A stretch of DNA of 7,995 bases. Origin: Candidatus Zixiibacteriota bacterium (GTDB lineage: Bacteria > SM23-81). The notes beneath the pieces were generated by a model. It saw nothing but the letters and a program-made list of their open reading frames with translations, ran no database searches and was not told where the DNA came from. The position numbers and the translations under genes are program-made. The stretch lies in NCBI GenBank assembly GCA_030628225.1, contig DAOVRJ010000110.1, forward strand, positions 1 through 7,995. Reading direction: 5' to 3'. Shown here in pieces: positions 1 through 7,245 of this stretch (the stretch's first letter is position 1; each line of letters starts with the position of its first letter).

Positions 1-26
1 CTTCCCCCTCCCAGCCACGTCACCCC

Positions 27-66
27 AAATGCAAAATGAAAATTGAAAAGTTCAAAGTGAAAAATG
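27..66. repeat. 40-bp A-rich intergenic repeat, copy A
   Basis: An A/G-rich stretch made of loosely repeated AAAATG-like units. It aligns without gaps over 40 positions to 3388-3427: the first 16 bases (AAATGCAAAATGAAAA) and the last 13 (AAAGTGAAAAATG) are identical and the middle 11 differ at five places, giving 35/40 by eye. It lies upstream of the GH57 promoter, and its partner lies upstream of the C25 gene. Function is unknown; it may be a dispersed repeat or may affect DNA curvature. Confidence 0.7.
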
Positions 67-101
67 CCCCGCCGCCACACACCTTCCCCCAAAAACAATT
101 T

Positions 102-130
102 TGTCATCCTGAGCAAAACAAAGAATGACA
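102..130. repeat. Short imperfect inverted repeat, possible dispersed palindrome
   Basis: TGTCATCC at 102-109 pairs with GAATGACA at 123-130 (seven of eight positions; the TGTCAT/ATGACA core is perfect), leaving a 13-base loop. The arrangement resembles the TGTCATTCTGAG...GAATGACA type of palindromic repeat that I recall from intergenic regions of many environmental bacterial genomes; that resemblance is from memory. There is no T-run after it, so it does not look like an intrinsic terminator. Confidence 0.45.
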
Positions 131-171
131 GGCTGGGGTGTTTGTTGTTGATACAAAATATCCCCCCTCAA

Positions 172-195
172 AAAAAACCACACAAAAAACCACAC
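172..195. repeat. Tandem 12-bp duplication with A-tracts next to the -35 box
   Basis: AAAAAACCACAC occurs twice back to back (172-183 and 184-195). A-tracts at 171-177 and 184-189 are spaced about one helical turn apart and end a few bases before the -35 box at 202. The position fits an upstream-element or intrinsic-bend role for the promoter, though the C content makes it a poor match to a classic UP element. Confidence 0.5.
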
Positions 196-201
196 AAACA
201 C

Positions 202-230
202 TTGACAAACATCCCGGCATATGGTAAAAT
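202..230 (+). promoter_or_regulatory. Sigma70-type promoter of the GH57 gene
   Basis: TTGACA at 202-207 is a perfect -35 hexamer. After exactly 17 bases comes TAAAAT at 225-230, a five-of-six match to TATAAT. Transcription would start near 236-238, leaving a leader of about 43 bases before the ATG at 280. It is the only consensus-grade promoter seen in the window. Neither the C25 nor the M14 gene has one of comparable quality, so both may depend partly on readthrough. Confidence 0.8.
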
Positions 231-279
231 ATTTGAAAGGACTGATTAAAAACTGATTCTGTCCGAAAGGGAGAGGTAT

Positions 280-3024
280 ATGCGATTTACGACAAAACGA
301 CTTCGCACCGGCATGTTTTTCCGATTATTCTCCTGCCGACTGCCGACGCTCATTTTTCTGCTTACTGCCTACTGCCTCCTGCCTACTGTTTCTACCACCG
401 CCGAACCCATCTACATCAGCTTCCTGTGGCACATGCACCAGCCCATCTACTGGCCCTACGAGAGCATCGTCGATACCGAGGCCGAGGGGGTGTACGGTTT
501 CAGCCTATACACCGTCCACGACGACCGGGTGGGGCCGTATACCGACTGGCCCATCGACGCCGTGGAGACGGGCATGGGGGCGTCCGGCAACGTCGGCGAC
601 CACTTCGGAGCCCAGGTGAGCTTTTCCGGATCGCTGATGGAGAACCTGGACAACCTCAAGGACGACGGCGACCTTAACTTCGCCACCTGGGAGAGCCGCT
701 GGATGGCCGGCCGGGGATACAGCACCACGCTGGGCCATCCGCGGGTGGAGATGGTCGCCTTCGGGCACCATCATCCGATCATGCCGCTGATCGATCCCGA
801 TGTCGTCAGCCGGCAGATCGCATCGCATCGAACCATCTTCTGCGACAACTTCGGCTGCACTATCCCGCACTCCCGGGGCCTGTTCCCCCCGGAGAACAGC
901 TTCGGCCTGCAGGCCATCCCCGGTGTGCTGGCCGGGGGCGTGGAGTGGGTGATGGTGGACAACATCCACCTGCAGCGGGCCTGCCTGGGCTACCCCTGGA
1001 GCTCCGGGGGAGATGTGCTGGAGCCCAACGTGGCCGACCAGGTCAACCCCGACCCGGGAGACTGGCTCAGCCTGACCGGCCTGTGGGCGCCCACCCCGGT
1101 GTCGGCCCGGTGGAGCTACCAGCCGCACTGGGCGGAGTATGTCGATCCGGCCACCGGCCAGGCGCAGCGCATCATGGTCATCCCCACGGCCCGCTATATG
1201 GGCAACGAGGACAGCCGCGGGGGCTTCGGGGCGCTGCAGTACGAGACGGTGATGAGCCAGTTGGAGCCCTACAACACCGACCCCGACCACCCCATCCTCA
1301 TCGTTCTGCACCACGACGGGGACAATTACGGGGGCGGCACCGACAGCTACTATCACGGCAACTTCGACAACTTCGTCGACTGGTTGGAGGACAACCCCAC
1401 ACGCTTTGTCTGCACGACCATCGAGGACTACTTGGAGATGTACCCTCCCGATTCGACGGACCTGATCCACTTCGAGGACGGCTCCTGGGTGGGGGCCGAC
1501 GCCGGGGACCCGGAGTTTCACAAGTGGAACGGCGACACCGGAGGTGGGGGATACAGCTCAGACCGCAACTCCTGGGCCTCTCTTGTTGCCGCCGCCAATC
1601 GCGTTGAGACGGCCGAGGCCATCGCCCCGTCTGACCCGCATACTCAATTAGCCTGGCATTATTTGCTCAACGGACAGACCAGCTGCTATTTCTACTGGGA
1701 CAGCACCCAGCCCTGGGACAGCCACCCCACCCGGGCGGCCAATTTAGCCGTGGGTGAGGCCGATCTGGTCACCGGCTCCGGATCGGACAACGTGGGGCCA
1801 ACCGTTTTTCCACCACAGAGAGAGCCTTACAACCCGGGCGGGAACGAGTTCGGCATCGCCCAGCCGGCCGATTTCACTGTGTGGACCCTGGTCTACGACC
1901 TCTCCGGGGTGGCCGCCTGCTCGCTGAAGTACCGGGTGGACGCTGACGGGGTTAACTCTGTCTCCTCCCACGACAATGAGACATATGCCGGTGGGGCAGA
2001 GGTGGGCTCCTGGCAGAGCCTGGCCATGAGCGGCTCTGATCTGCCGGCGTCGCTGACGGATCCTCAGCCCATCTACCGGGCACGGCTGTATCAGGCCGAG
2101 ATCGCCGGCCAGGAGGAGGTACTGCTGGACTACTACGTGGAGGCCACGGATAGCCTGGGCAATCCCACCCGCTCGATCATCAACCACGTCTACGTGGGTC
2201 TGGCCGGGAGCTCACCGGGGGACACGGTGGCTTACTGGCATCCGCAGGAGCCGGAAGCGGGGGATACCCTGGCCATCTACTACGACCCGGTGGCCGGGGC
2301 GCTGCCCGACGGGACGGACCCGGTGTACATCCACATCGGCCACAGCGGCTGGCAGGAGATCATCACCCCGGATCCGGCCATGACCTATCGCCCGACCATC
2401 GAGTACTGGAAGTACGTCTACGACATCCCCACCGGAGCCACCAGCGTGGATTTCGTGTTCACCGACGGCCTGGGCAACTGGGACAACAACAACGGCCAGG
2501 ACTGGCATGTCACCGTTACAGGCGGAGGCAGCAGCTACGTCATGGACGGGAACCTGGATGCCGGGGCGGTGCAGGTGGCCACAGGCGGGGACATGGATCT
2601 GTGGGCCGGCTTCAACGGCACCCAGCTGTATGTGGCCACCCAGGCGGCATCGTCGCCGGACGACCGGTTCATCTTCGTGGCCCAGGCACCGGGGAACATG
2701 CGCGGCGCCCCCTGGGCCAAGAGCGGGCAGGTGGCCGATTGGGATGCCTATTTGGCCAACGAGGGCCTCAACGGCTATAACGCCTGGTACGACAAGGAGG
2801 GCACCGCCCACAGCGCCGCCGGAGCCTATCTGGAGGGCTCTTTGGATCTGCAGGGCGAATTCGGGTCTATTCCGTCGTCAGTCTGGCTGGCGGCCACCTC
2901 GTATGGAACGGCCGATGGGGGGGCGCTCCTGGATCAAGCGCCAGCGGGGGATGGGGACACGGCCACGTGGAGGCCGACGAGTACGTACAGTTCCTGCTGG
3001 ATTCCACACCGCCCCAGGCGGTGA
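280..3024 (+). CDS. Secreted GH57-type alpha-glucan hydrolase, multi-domain, C-terminus frameshifted
   Basis: This is a predicted exported glycoside hydrolase acting on starch or glycogen-like alpha-glucans. The start at 280 is set by AGGGAGAGG at 268-276. Residues 1-41 form a signal peptide (basic N-region, hydrophobic core around 24-38, cleavage likely near TTA|EP). The GH57 region spans about 43-480: motif 1 HMHQP (51-55), motif 2 GHHHPIMPL (162-170), a PPENSF segment (203-208) whose Glu205 is the candidate nucleophile, and HDGDNYGG (345-352) containing the candidate acid Asp346, with Asp348 where Glu is common. An Ig-like domain (about 525-640) follows, then a CBM25-like starch-binding module (about 645-746, ending FVFTDGLGNWDNNNG), then a sandwich-like domain (about 752-895) common in secreted GH57 proteins. 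From about residue 893 the frame appears wrong; the true tail continues at 2961-3335. Alternative activities (4-alpha-glucanotransferase, amylopullulanase) cannot be excluded. Confidence 0.88.
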   Translation: MRFTTKRLRTGMFFRLFSCRLPTLIFLLTAYCLLPTVSTTAEPIYISFLWHMHQPIYWPYESIVDTEAEGVYGFSLYTVHDDRVGPYTDWPIDAVETGMGASGNVGDHFGAQVSFSGSLMENLDNLKDDGDLNFATWESRWMAGRGYSTTLGHPRVEMVAFGHHHPIMPLIDPDVVSRQIASHRTIFCDNFGCTIPHSRGLFPPENSFGLQAIPGVLAGGVEWVMVDNIHLQRACLGYPWSSGGDVLEPNVADQVNPDPGDWLSLTGLWAPTPVSARWSYQPHWAEYVDPATGQAQRIMVIPTARYMGNEDSRGGFGALQYETVMSQLEPYNTDPDHPILIVLHHDGDNYGGGTDSYYHGNFDNFVDWLEDNPTRFVCTTIEDYLEMYPPDSTDLIHFEDGSWVGADAGDPEFHKWNGDTGGGGYSSDRNSWASLVAAANRVETAEAIAPSDPHTQLAWHYLLNGQTSCYFYWDSTQPWDSHPTRAANLAVGEADLVTGSGSDNVGPTVFPPQREPYNPGGNEFGIAQPADFTVWTLVYDLSGVAACSLKYRVDADGVNSVSSHDNETYAGGAEVGSWQSLAMSGSDLPASLTDPQPIYRARLYQAEIAGQEEVLLDYYVEATDSLGNPTRSIINHVYVGLAGSSPGDTVAYWHPQEPEAGDTLAIYYDPVAGALPDGTDPVYIHIGHSGWQEIITPDPAMTYRPTIEYWKYVYDIPTGATSVDFVFTDGLGNWDNNNGQDWHVTVTGGGSSYVMDGNLDAGAVQVATGGDMDLWAGFNGTQLYVATQAASSPDDRFIFVAQAPGNMRGAPWAKSGQVADWDAYLANEGLNGYNAWYDKEGTAHSAAGAYLEGSLDLQGEFGSIPSSVWLAATSYGTADGGALLDQAPAGDGDTATWRPTSTYSSCWIPHRPRR
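333..392 (+). repeat. Heptanucleotide tandem repeat inside the GH57 signal-peptide codons
   Basis: Two perfect CTGCCGA units (333-346), an 11-base spacer, then five 7-base units at 358-392: CTGCTTA, CTGCCTA, CTGCCTC, CTGCCTA and a degenerate CTGTTTC. In the reading frame the second block encodes LLTAYCLLPTVS, the hydrophobic core of the signal peptide. Because the unit is not a multiple of three, gain or loss of one unit would break the frame, while three units would be neutral. Confidence 0.7.
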
Positions 3025-3335
3025 CGGATCTGACCGTCTCTCTGGCAGGGAATTTGCTGCTTCTCCAATGGGCGGCTGTGACAACCGACACGGCCGGAGG
3101 GTCGGAGTCTATCCAGTATTATGTCATCTACCGGGACGAGGCCCCCGATTTCGCGCCCACGGCAGCGGAGTCCCTGGGATCGACCCCGGCGACCGGCTTC
3201 GCGGACAGCAGCGTCTTCTTCAGCCCGATGGTGAATTTCTACTATCTGGTGAGGGCGGTCGATGCGACCGGGAATAAGTCGTCGGACTCGGGGAGAGTGG
3301 GGGAGTTTGATAGGGAGTTGAGTGCGTTGAAGTGA
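2961..3335 (+). pseudogene. Displaced C-terminal Fn3 segment of the GH57 gene
   Basis: This reading frame continues the GH57 protein after a -1-type shift (one base missing from the DNA, or re-read). It runs GHVEADEYVQF, then an Fn3 domain beginning DSTPPQAVTDLTV, with YYVIYRD, FYYLVRAVDATGNKS and the tail VGEFDREL, ending at TGA 3333-3335. The Fn3 domain matches the C-terminus of the C25 peptidase at about 49 of roughly 100 aligned residues (hand count), so it is real coding sequence. It has no start codon with a Shine-Dalgarno of its own. The upstream frame reads sensibly to GALLDQAPAGDGD (residues 881-893) and then becomes TATWRPTSTYSSCW, so the break lies about 2946-2966, near GGGGG (2946-2950) and GGGG (2953-2956). 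It is either a true mutation, a sequencing error in a G-run, or less likely programmed shifting. Confidence 0.8.
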
Positions 3336-3387
3336 TAGGCAGAGATCAGAGACTCGAGACTGGAGGGTTCGAGGGGGAGAGGAAATG

Positions 3388-3427
3388 AAATGCAAAATGA
3401 AAAATGCAAAATGAAAAGTGAAAAATG
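3388..3427. repeat. 40-bp A-rich intergenic repeat, copy B
   Basis: Partner of the repeat at 27-66 (35/40 by eye, ungapped). It sits in the 153-base gap between the GH57 tail and the C25 gene and ends 61 bases before the C25 start. The rest of the gap shows the C25 Shine-Dalgarno but no clear promoter or terminator. Confidence 0.7.
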
Positions 3428-3488
3428 AAGATCCGTAACGAACCCCGACACCGATAAACGACTCACCAGCTTTAAACGAGGAGGTTCC

Positions 3489-6400
3489 ATGCGCCACAGA
3501 TATTTGCCGGTTACAATTCTGCTGATGGCAGCCCTGTTTTGGGCATCGGCCGCTGCCGGGTCCATCGACCTGACGGTGGATTTCTCTCAGGCCGATCTCT
3601 CTTTTTCCGCCCGGAACGGCTATGATCAGGTCTTCATGCAGGGGCTGGACATCCTGCGCCAGCCGGGCCAGCCCCAGCTACCCATAAAGATAGCCCGCGT
3701 GGCCATTCCGCCGGGAGCGAGGGTCGACAGAGTGGAGATCCTGAAGATGGATCTGGCGGATCTGCCCGGGGAGTACGAAATATACCCGGCCCAGCCGCCG
3801 CAGATCCTGTCCCTGTCCCAGGCCGAGCTGGAGAAGGTCTCCTTCGTCCAGCCTGAGCAGCTCATCTACCGGTCCAGGGAACCGTTTCCCGCCCAGGCTG
3901 TTCGTGTAACCGGCAGCGGCTATCTGGCCGGTTACCATCTGGCCGATCTGGAGATCTGCCCGCTGGTGTACACACCTGCCCGGAAGAAGCTGCAGTTCTG
4001 CCGCAGCATCCGCTTTCGCCTGCACAGCTCACCGGGTGGACGAAAGGCGCGTCCGGCAGGCCGGCGCAGGGAGAAGGATCGCCGCTTCTATGAGGGACTG
4101 GTGGAGAACATGGTGCTCAACTCAGCAGAGGTAAGCCTCATGGCACCCCGGCCGGGGAAGGTCCCCTCGAAATCCCTGTTTCCCGGGGACTACGAGTATG
4201 TTATCATCACCAGAGATAGCTATGTGGATGAGTTCCAGCCCCTGGCCGATTGGAAGGGCCAGAAGGGCATCTCCGACACGGTGGTCACCCGGGAGTGGAT
4301 CGAGAGCAACTACTCCGGCTATGATGTGCGGGAGAAAATCCGCAACTTCATCATCGATGCCTATGGAACTTGGGGAACCAAATGGGTGCTATTGGGAGGA
4401 GACACAAATGTGATTCCCTCTCGAACCGCCTATGCCATGACCTGCGAGGCCTATCATCACTCCAAGGAGGATAGCATCCGGGCCGATCTGTACTTCTCCG
4501 ACCTGGATGGCTCCTGGGACGCCGACGGCGATCACATCTACGGCGAGGTGGCCGACAGTATCGATCTCTACCCGGATGTCTTCGTGGGACGAGCATCGGT
4601 CAGCTTGCCGGCCGAAGCGGTGGCCTGGGTCAACAAGGTATTGCTCTATGAAAAAACACCACAGCTGGATCACGCGCTGCGCATGCTCTTTCTGGCGGAA
4701 GTGCTCTGGGGTTTTCCCGATTACACCGATGGCGGGGTGCACAAGAACATGATCGACGAGGAGTCGGTGCCGCCCCGGTTCGACCCCATCAAGAAGCTCT
4801 ACGAATCCCTGGGCAACGAGAGCGCCGACTCGGCCCGCTACTATTTTAACCAGGGCCAGAACCTGGTCAATCATGACGGTCACTGCTGGTACAACCAGAT
4901 GTCCATGGGCAACGGGTCATTCAATTGTTCCGACATGGATAGTCTGACCAACGCCACCCGCCCCTCTATCCTGTACTCCATCGGCTGCTGGCCGGCGGCC
5001 TTCGACTATGACTGCATAGCCGAGCACTGGACCAACAACCCCGACGGTGGGGGCGTGGCCTTTGTGGGCAACAGCCGCTACGGCTGGGGCTCTCCGGGAA
5101 ACCCCGGGTACGGCTATTCCGACATCTACGACAACCGGTTTTACCATGAGCTTTTTATAGGCGGCCAGACGCACATCGGGGCCACGCTGGCTGCTTCCAA
5201 GGCATTCTACGCTCCCAAGTCACGGCAGGAGAACGTCTACCGCATACACCAGTATGAAGTGAACCTGCTGGGTGATCCGGAGATGCCCATCTGGACAGAT
5301 ACCCCCGAGGTCCTGCAGGTTCTCTACCCGGACGAGGTTCCCCAGGGTCCGACCAGCTTTGAGATCACTGTGACCGACGATGGCAGCCCTATGGAAGGAG
5401 CATTGGTCTGCGTGACCAGCCCCGGTGGTCTGTACCAGCGGGGCTACACAGAGGCCAATGGCCAGATCGTGCTGGACCTGACCGTGCCCAGCCCCGATTC
5501 GCTGAATGTGACGGTCACTGCCCAGGACTTTTTACCTCATCTGGGCTCTGTCCCGGTGATCTCCGATGGGCCGTATATCGCCCGGCTGAAATACTCCATT
5601 GACGATTCCGCAGAAAATGGTAACGGGGAGATCAACCCCGGCGAGACCATCGGCCTGTCCGTGACCCTGAAAAACTATGGTTCTCAGGCCGCCTACGGCG
5701 TCTCGGCCGTGCTGCGGGCCTCCGATGAGCTGATCAGCGTGCTGGATTCCACGGGAAGCTATGGGGATCTGAGCCCCGGCGATACGGTCAGCAGCGACTA
5801 TCAGGTTTCCTTCTCCGGGGACTGCTCCGATGGCCAGATCTTCTACCTGGATCTGGAGATCACCGACGGAGCGGCCCATACCTGGTACAGCAGGCTGGGG
5901 CTGAAAAGTGTGCAGCCCATCATCGTCTACTACAGTTGTATCATTGACGATGGCGGCAATGGAGTGCCGGAGCCAGGTGAGCAGCTGGATCTGGACCTTG
6001 TTCTGCAGAATACAGGTCTGGGCACGGCTGTGGGCGTATCGGCTCATCTCTTTGCGCTGGATGAGTACGCAACCGTGCTGGTGGACTCCGCCGCCTTCGG
6101 GACCATCGATCCGGACAGCTCTGCCGTCTCCGGGGTTTCCTACCATCTGGCCATCGCCGATTCCTGCCCGGCGCACCACTTCCTGCCCCTGCGGCTGGAC
6201 ATAGATGCCGGAGGAGAATATGCCTTCGTGGGCGGACTCCTGTTGGCTGTCGGGTCCCGCGGATTCGCCGACGACATGGAGAGCGGACAGGGATCATGGG
6301 CCCACGGTGGGGATAACGATCACTGGCATCTGTCCACCCACCGTAGCCACTCCGGCTCCACCAGCTGGTACAGTGGCCTGGAGGGCACATGGGGGTATGT

Positions 6401-7076
6401 AGACAACATGGATGCCTATTTGCTCTCGCCGGAGATCGTGCTGGGGCCGGAGTCCAGGCTGACCTTCTGGACCTGGTACGACGTGACCATCTACGGCTCC
6501 GACGGTCTCTACGTGGTGGTGGGCCAGGACGCCCAGTGGGATACCCTGGATTACTTCGGCAGTGGCGGTGCTCTGGACTCCCTGTACATGGGCAACGACT
6601 GGCTTGCCGACGAGTACGATCTCTCCGCCTACGACACAGACACAGTACAGGTGAAGTTCATCTTCCACACCAATTACAGCGATCACGATGCCGAGGGCAT
6701 GTACATCGACGACGTGACCATCTCCGGGGCCTGGATGATCGGCGAGGATGTGGTGCCTCCCGAGCAGGTAACCGGTCTGACCCTGACCCTGGCCGACACG
6801 GCCCTGGTCCTGTCCTGGTCGCCTGCGCAGGACGATGAAGGCGTGGACCACTACGTGATCTACCGCGATACCCTGTGGGATTTTCAGCCCGCCCCGGCCA
6901 ATTCCCTGGGCAACACCGCTGATACATCCTACTTAGATGAGGATCCCGGCCTGACCGGAGATCCGGGCCGCAGCCACTACTATCTGGTCAAGGCGGTGGA
7001 TGCCGTGGGGAACAAGTCGGTCACGTCGGGTCCGGTGGGCGAGTTCGACAGGCAGCTTTTGGAGTCGGCTCCGTAG
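3489..7076 (+). CDS. Secreted gingipain-like C25 cysteine endopeptidase
   Basis: This is a predicted exported cysteine endopeptidase of family C25. The start is set by GAGGAGG at 3478-3484. Residues 1-24 are a signal peptide (cleavage near ASAAAG). About 25-195 resembles the C25 propeptide and ends in an Arg-rich linker (GRRREKDRR, 191-199) suited to proteolytic activation. The catalytic domain spans about 233-602: VLLGGDTNVIPSR (300-312), an acidic, likely calcium-binding stretch (338-349), catalytic His465 in NHDGHC, catalytic Cys500 in YSIGC, GGGVAFVGNSRYGWGSPG (520-537), and the closing motif NLLGDPEMPIW (592-602). The His-Cys spacing of 35 is close to the 33 of RgpB. Accessory regions follow: an Ig/CarboxypepD-like domain (610-690), two tandem CARDB-like domains (about 703-805 and 817-920, each opening with an acidic GNG..PGE motif), a MAM-like jelly-roll (about 925-1080) and an Fn3 domain with tail VGEFDRQL (1088-1190). 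No typical type IX secretion C-terminal domain is seen. Confidence 0.92.
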   Translation: MRHRYLPVTILLMAALFWASAAAGSIDLTVDFSQADLSFSARNGYDQVFMQGLDILRQPGQPQLPIKIARVAIPPGARVDRVEILKMDLADLPGEYEIYPAQPPQILSLSQAELEKVSFVQPEQLIYRSREPFPAQAVRVTGSGYLAGYHLADLEICPLVYTPARKKLQFCRSIRFRLHSSPGGRKARPAGRRREKDRRFYEGLVENMVLNSAEVSLMAPRPGKVPSKSLFPGDYEYVIITRDSYVDEFQPLADWKGQKGISDTVVTREWIESNYSGYDVREKIRNFIIDAYGTWGTKWVLLGGDTNVIPSRTAYAMTCEAYHHSKEDSIRADLYFSDLDGSWDADGDHIYGEVADSIDLYPDVFVGRASVSLPAEAVAWVNKVLLYEKTPQLDHALRMLFLAEVLWGFPDYTDGGVHKNMIDEESVPPRFDPIKKLYESLGNESADSARYYFNQGQNLVNHDGHCWYNQMSMGNGSFNCSDMDSLTNATRPSILYSIGCWPAAFDYDCIAEHWTNNPDGGGVAFVGNSRYGWGSPGNPGYGYSDIYDNRFYHELFIGGQTHIGATLAASKAFYAPKSRQENVYRIHQYEVNLLGDPEMPIWTDTPEVLQVLYPDEVPQGPTSFEITVTDDGSPMEGALVCVTSPGGLYQRGYTEANGQIVLDLTVPSPDSLNVTVTAQDFLPHLGSVPVISDGPYIARLKYSIDDSAENGNGEINPGETIGLSVTLKNYGSQAAYGVSAVLRASDELISVLDSTGSYGDLSPGDTVSSDYQVSFSGDCSDGQIFYLDLEITDGAAHTWYSRLGLKSVQPIIVYYSCIIDDGGNGVPEPGEQLDLDLVLQNTGLGTAVGVSAHLFALDEYATVLVDSAAFGTIDPDSSAVSGVSYHLAIADSCPAHHFLPLRLDIDAGGEYAFVGGLLLAVGSRGFADDMESGQGSWAHGGDNDHWHLSTHRSHSGSTSWYSGLEGTWGYVDNMDAYLLSPEIVLGPESRLTFWTWYDVTIYGSDGLYVVVGQDAQWDTLDYFGSGGALDSLYMGNDWLADEYDLSAYDTDTVQVKFIFHTNYSDHDAEGMYIDDVTISGAWMIGEDVVPPEQVTGLTLTLADTALVLSWSPAQDDEGVDHYVIYRDTLWDFQPAPANSLGNTADTSYLDEDPGLTGDPGRSHYYLVKAVDAVGNKSVTSGPVGEFDRQLLESAP

Positions 7077-7111
7077 GGAATGGCCAGATAGATTGAGAAA
7101 GCGGCAACTGA

Positions 7112-7204
7112 ATGGTCAGTTTGAGCGTGGATGGAGAGAACAGTAAATCGGAACCATCGAAGAAGGTGGGCGAGCTCGATCATCATCTGATCAGGGTCAA
7201 ATAA
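7112..7204 (+). pseudogene. Relic of an Fn3 C-terminal tail (VGELD motif)
   Basis: A 30-codon ATG-to-TAA frame (stop 7202-7204) in the gap between the C25 and M14 genes. Its second half reads SVDGENSKSEPSKKVGELD followed by HHL. Aligned without gaps to the C25 tail AVDAVGNKSVTSGPVGEFD followed by RQL, 10 of 22 positions agree (V, D, K, S, S, V, G, E, D, L), and the stop lies a few codons beyond in all three cases. No Shine-Dalgarno is evident, and the codon three before the ATG side is a stop (7109-7111), so it is most likely the end of a deleted gene rather than a working peptide. The remaining gap sequence (7077-7108) shows nothing recognisable. Confidence 0.6.
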
Positions 7205-7245
7205 AAAAGCACGTCAACCGCCATCCTTTCAAGAAGGAGAAGCTA

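Noticed and set aside
64-249. 61-codon open frame upstream of the GH57 gene
   Set aside because: It runs through the inverted repeat, the A-tracts and the -35/-10 promoter, has low-complexity Lys/Pro composition and has no Shine-Dalgarno.
298-400. Lipoprotein signal in the GH57 leader (LTAYC)
   Set aside because: Tyr directly before Cys and the preceding residues do not fit a lipobox; an ordinary Sec cleavage near TTA|EP fits better.
505-1521. Long open frame (338 codons) on the minus strand
   Set aside because: It mirrors the GH57 catalytic region, is Val/Gly/Arg-rich as expected from antisense high-GC coding, and shows no recognisable domain.
2917-2923. Seven-G run as the site of the GH57 frameshift or transcript slippage
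   Set aside because: The original frame still reads family-like sequence (GALLDQAPAGDGD) after the run, whereas the alternative frame there (GAPGSSASGGWGH) does not, so the break is more likely about 2946-2966.
2944-2958. Programmed -1 ribosomal slippage heptamer
   Set aside because: No X XXY YYZ motif in the correct frame and no obvious stimulatory hairpin; mutation or a sequence error is simpler.
3353-3373. CTCGA...TCGAG hairpin after the GH57 tail as a terminator
   Set aside because: The stem is only five base pairs with an 11-base loop and no following T-run.
4389-4883. Minus-strand open frame opposite the C25 catalytic domain
   Set aside because: It is an antisense shadow; the + strand there carries clear C25 motifs.
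7121-7149. TTGAGC-17-TAAATC as a promoter for the M14 gene
   Set aside because: Both hexamers match only about four of six and lie inside the tail relic; it is too weak to call.
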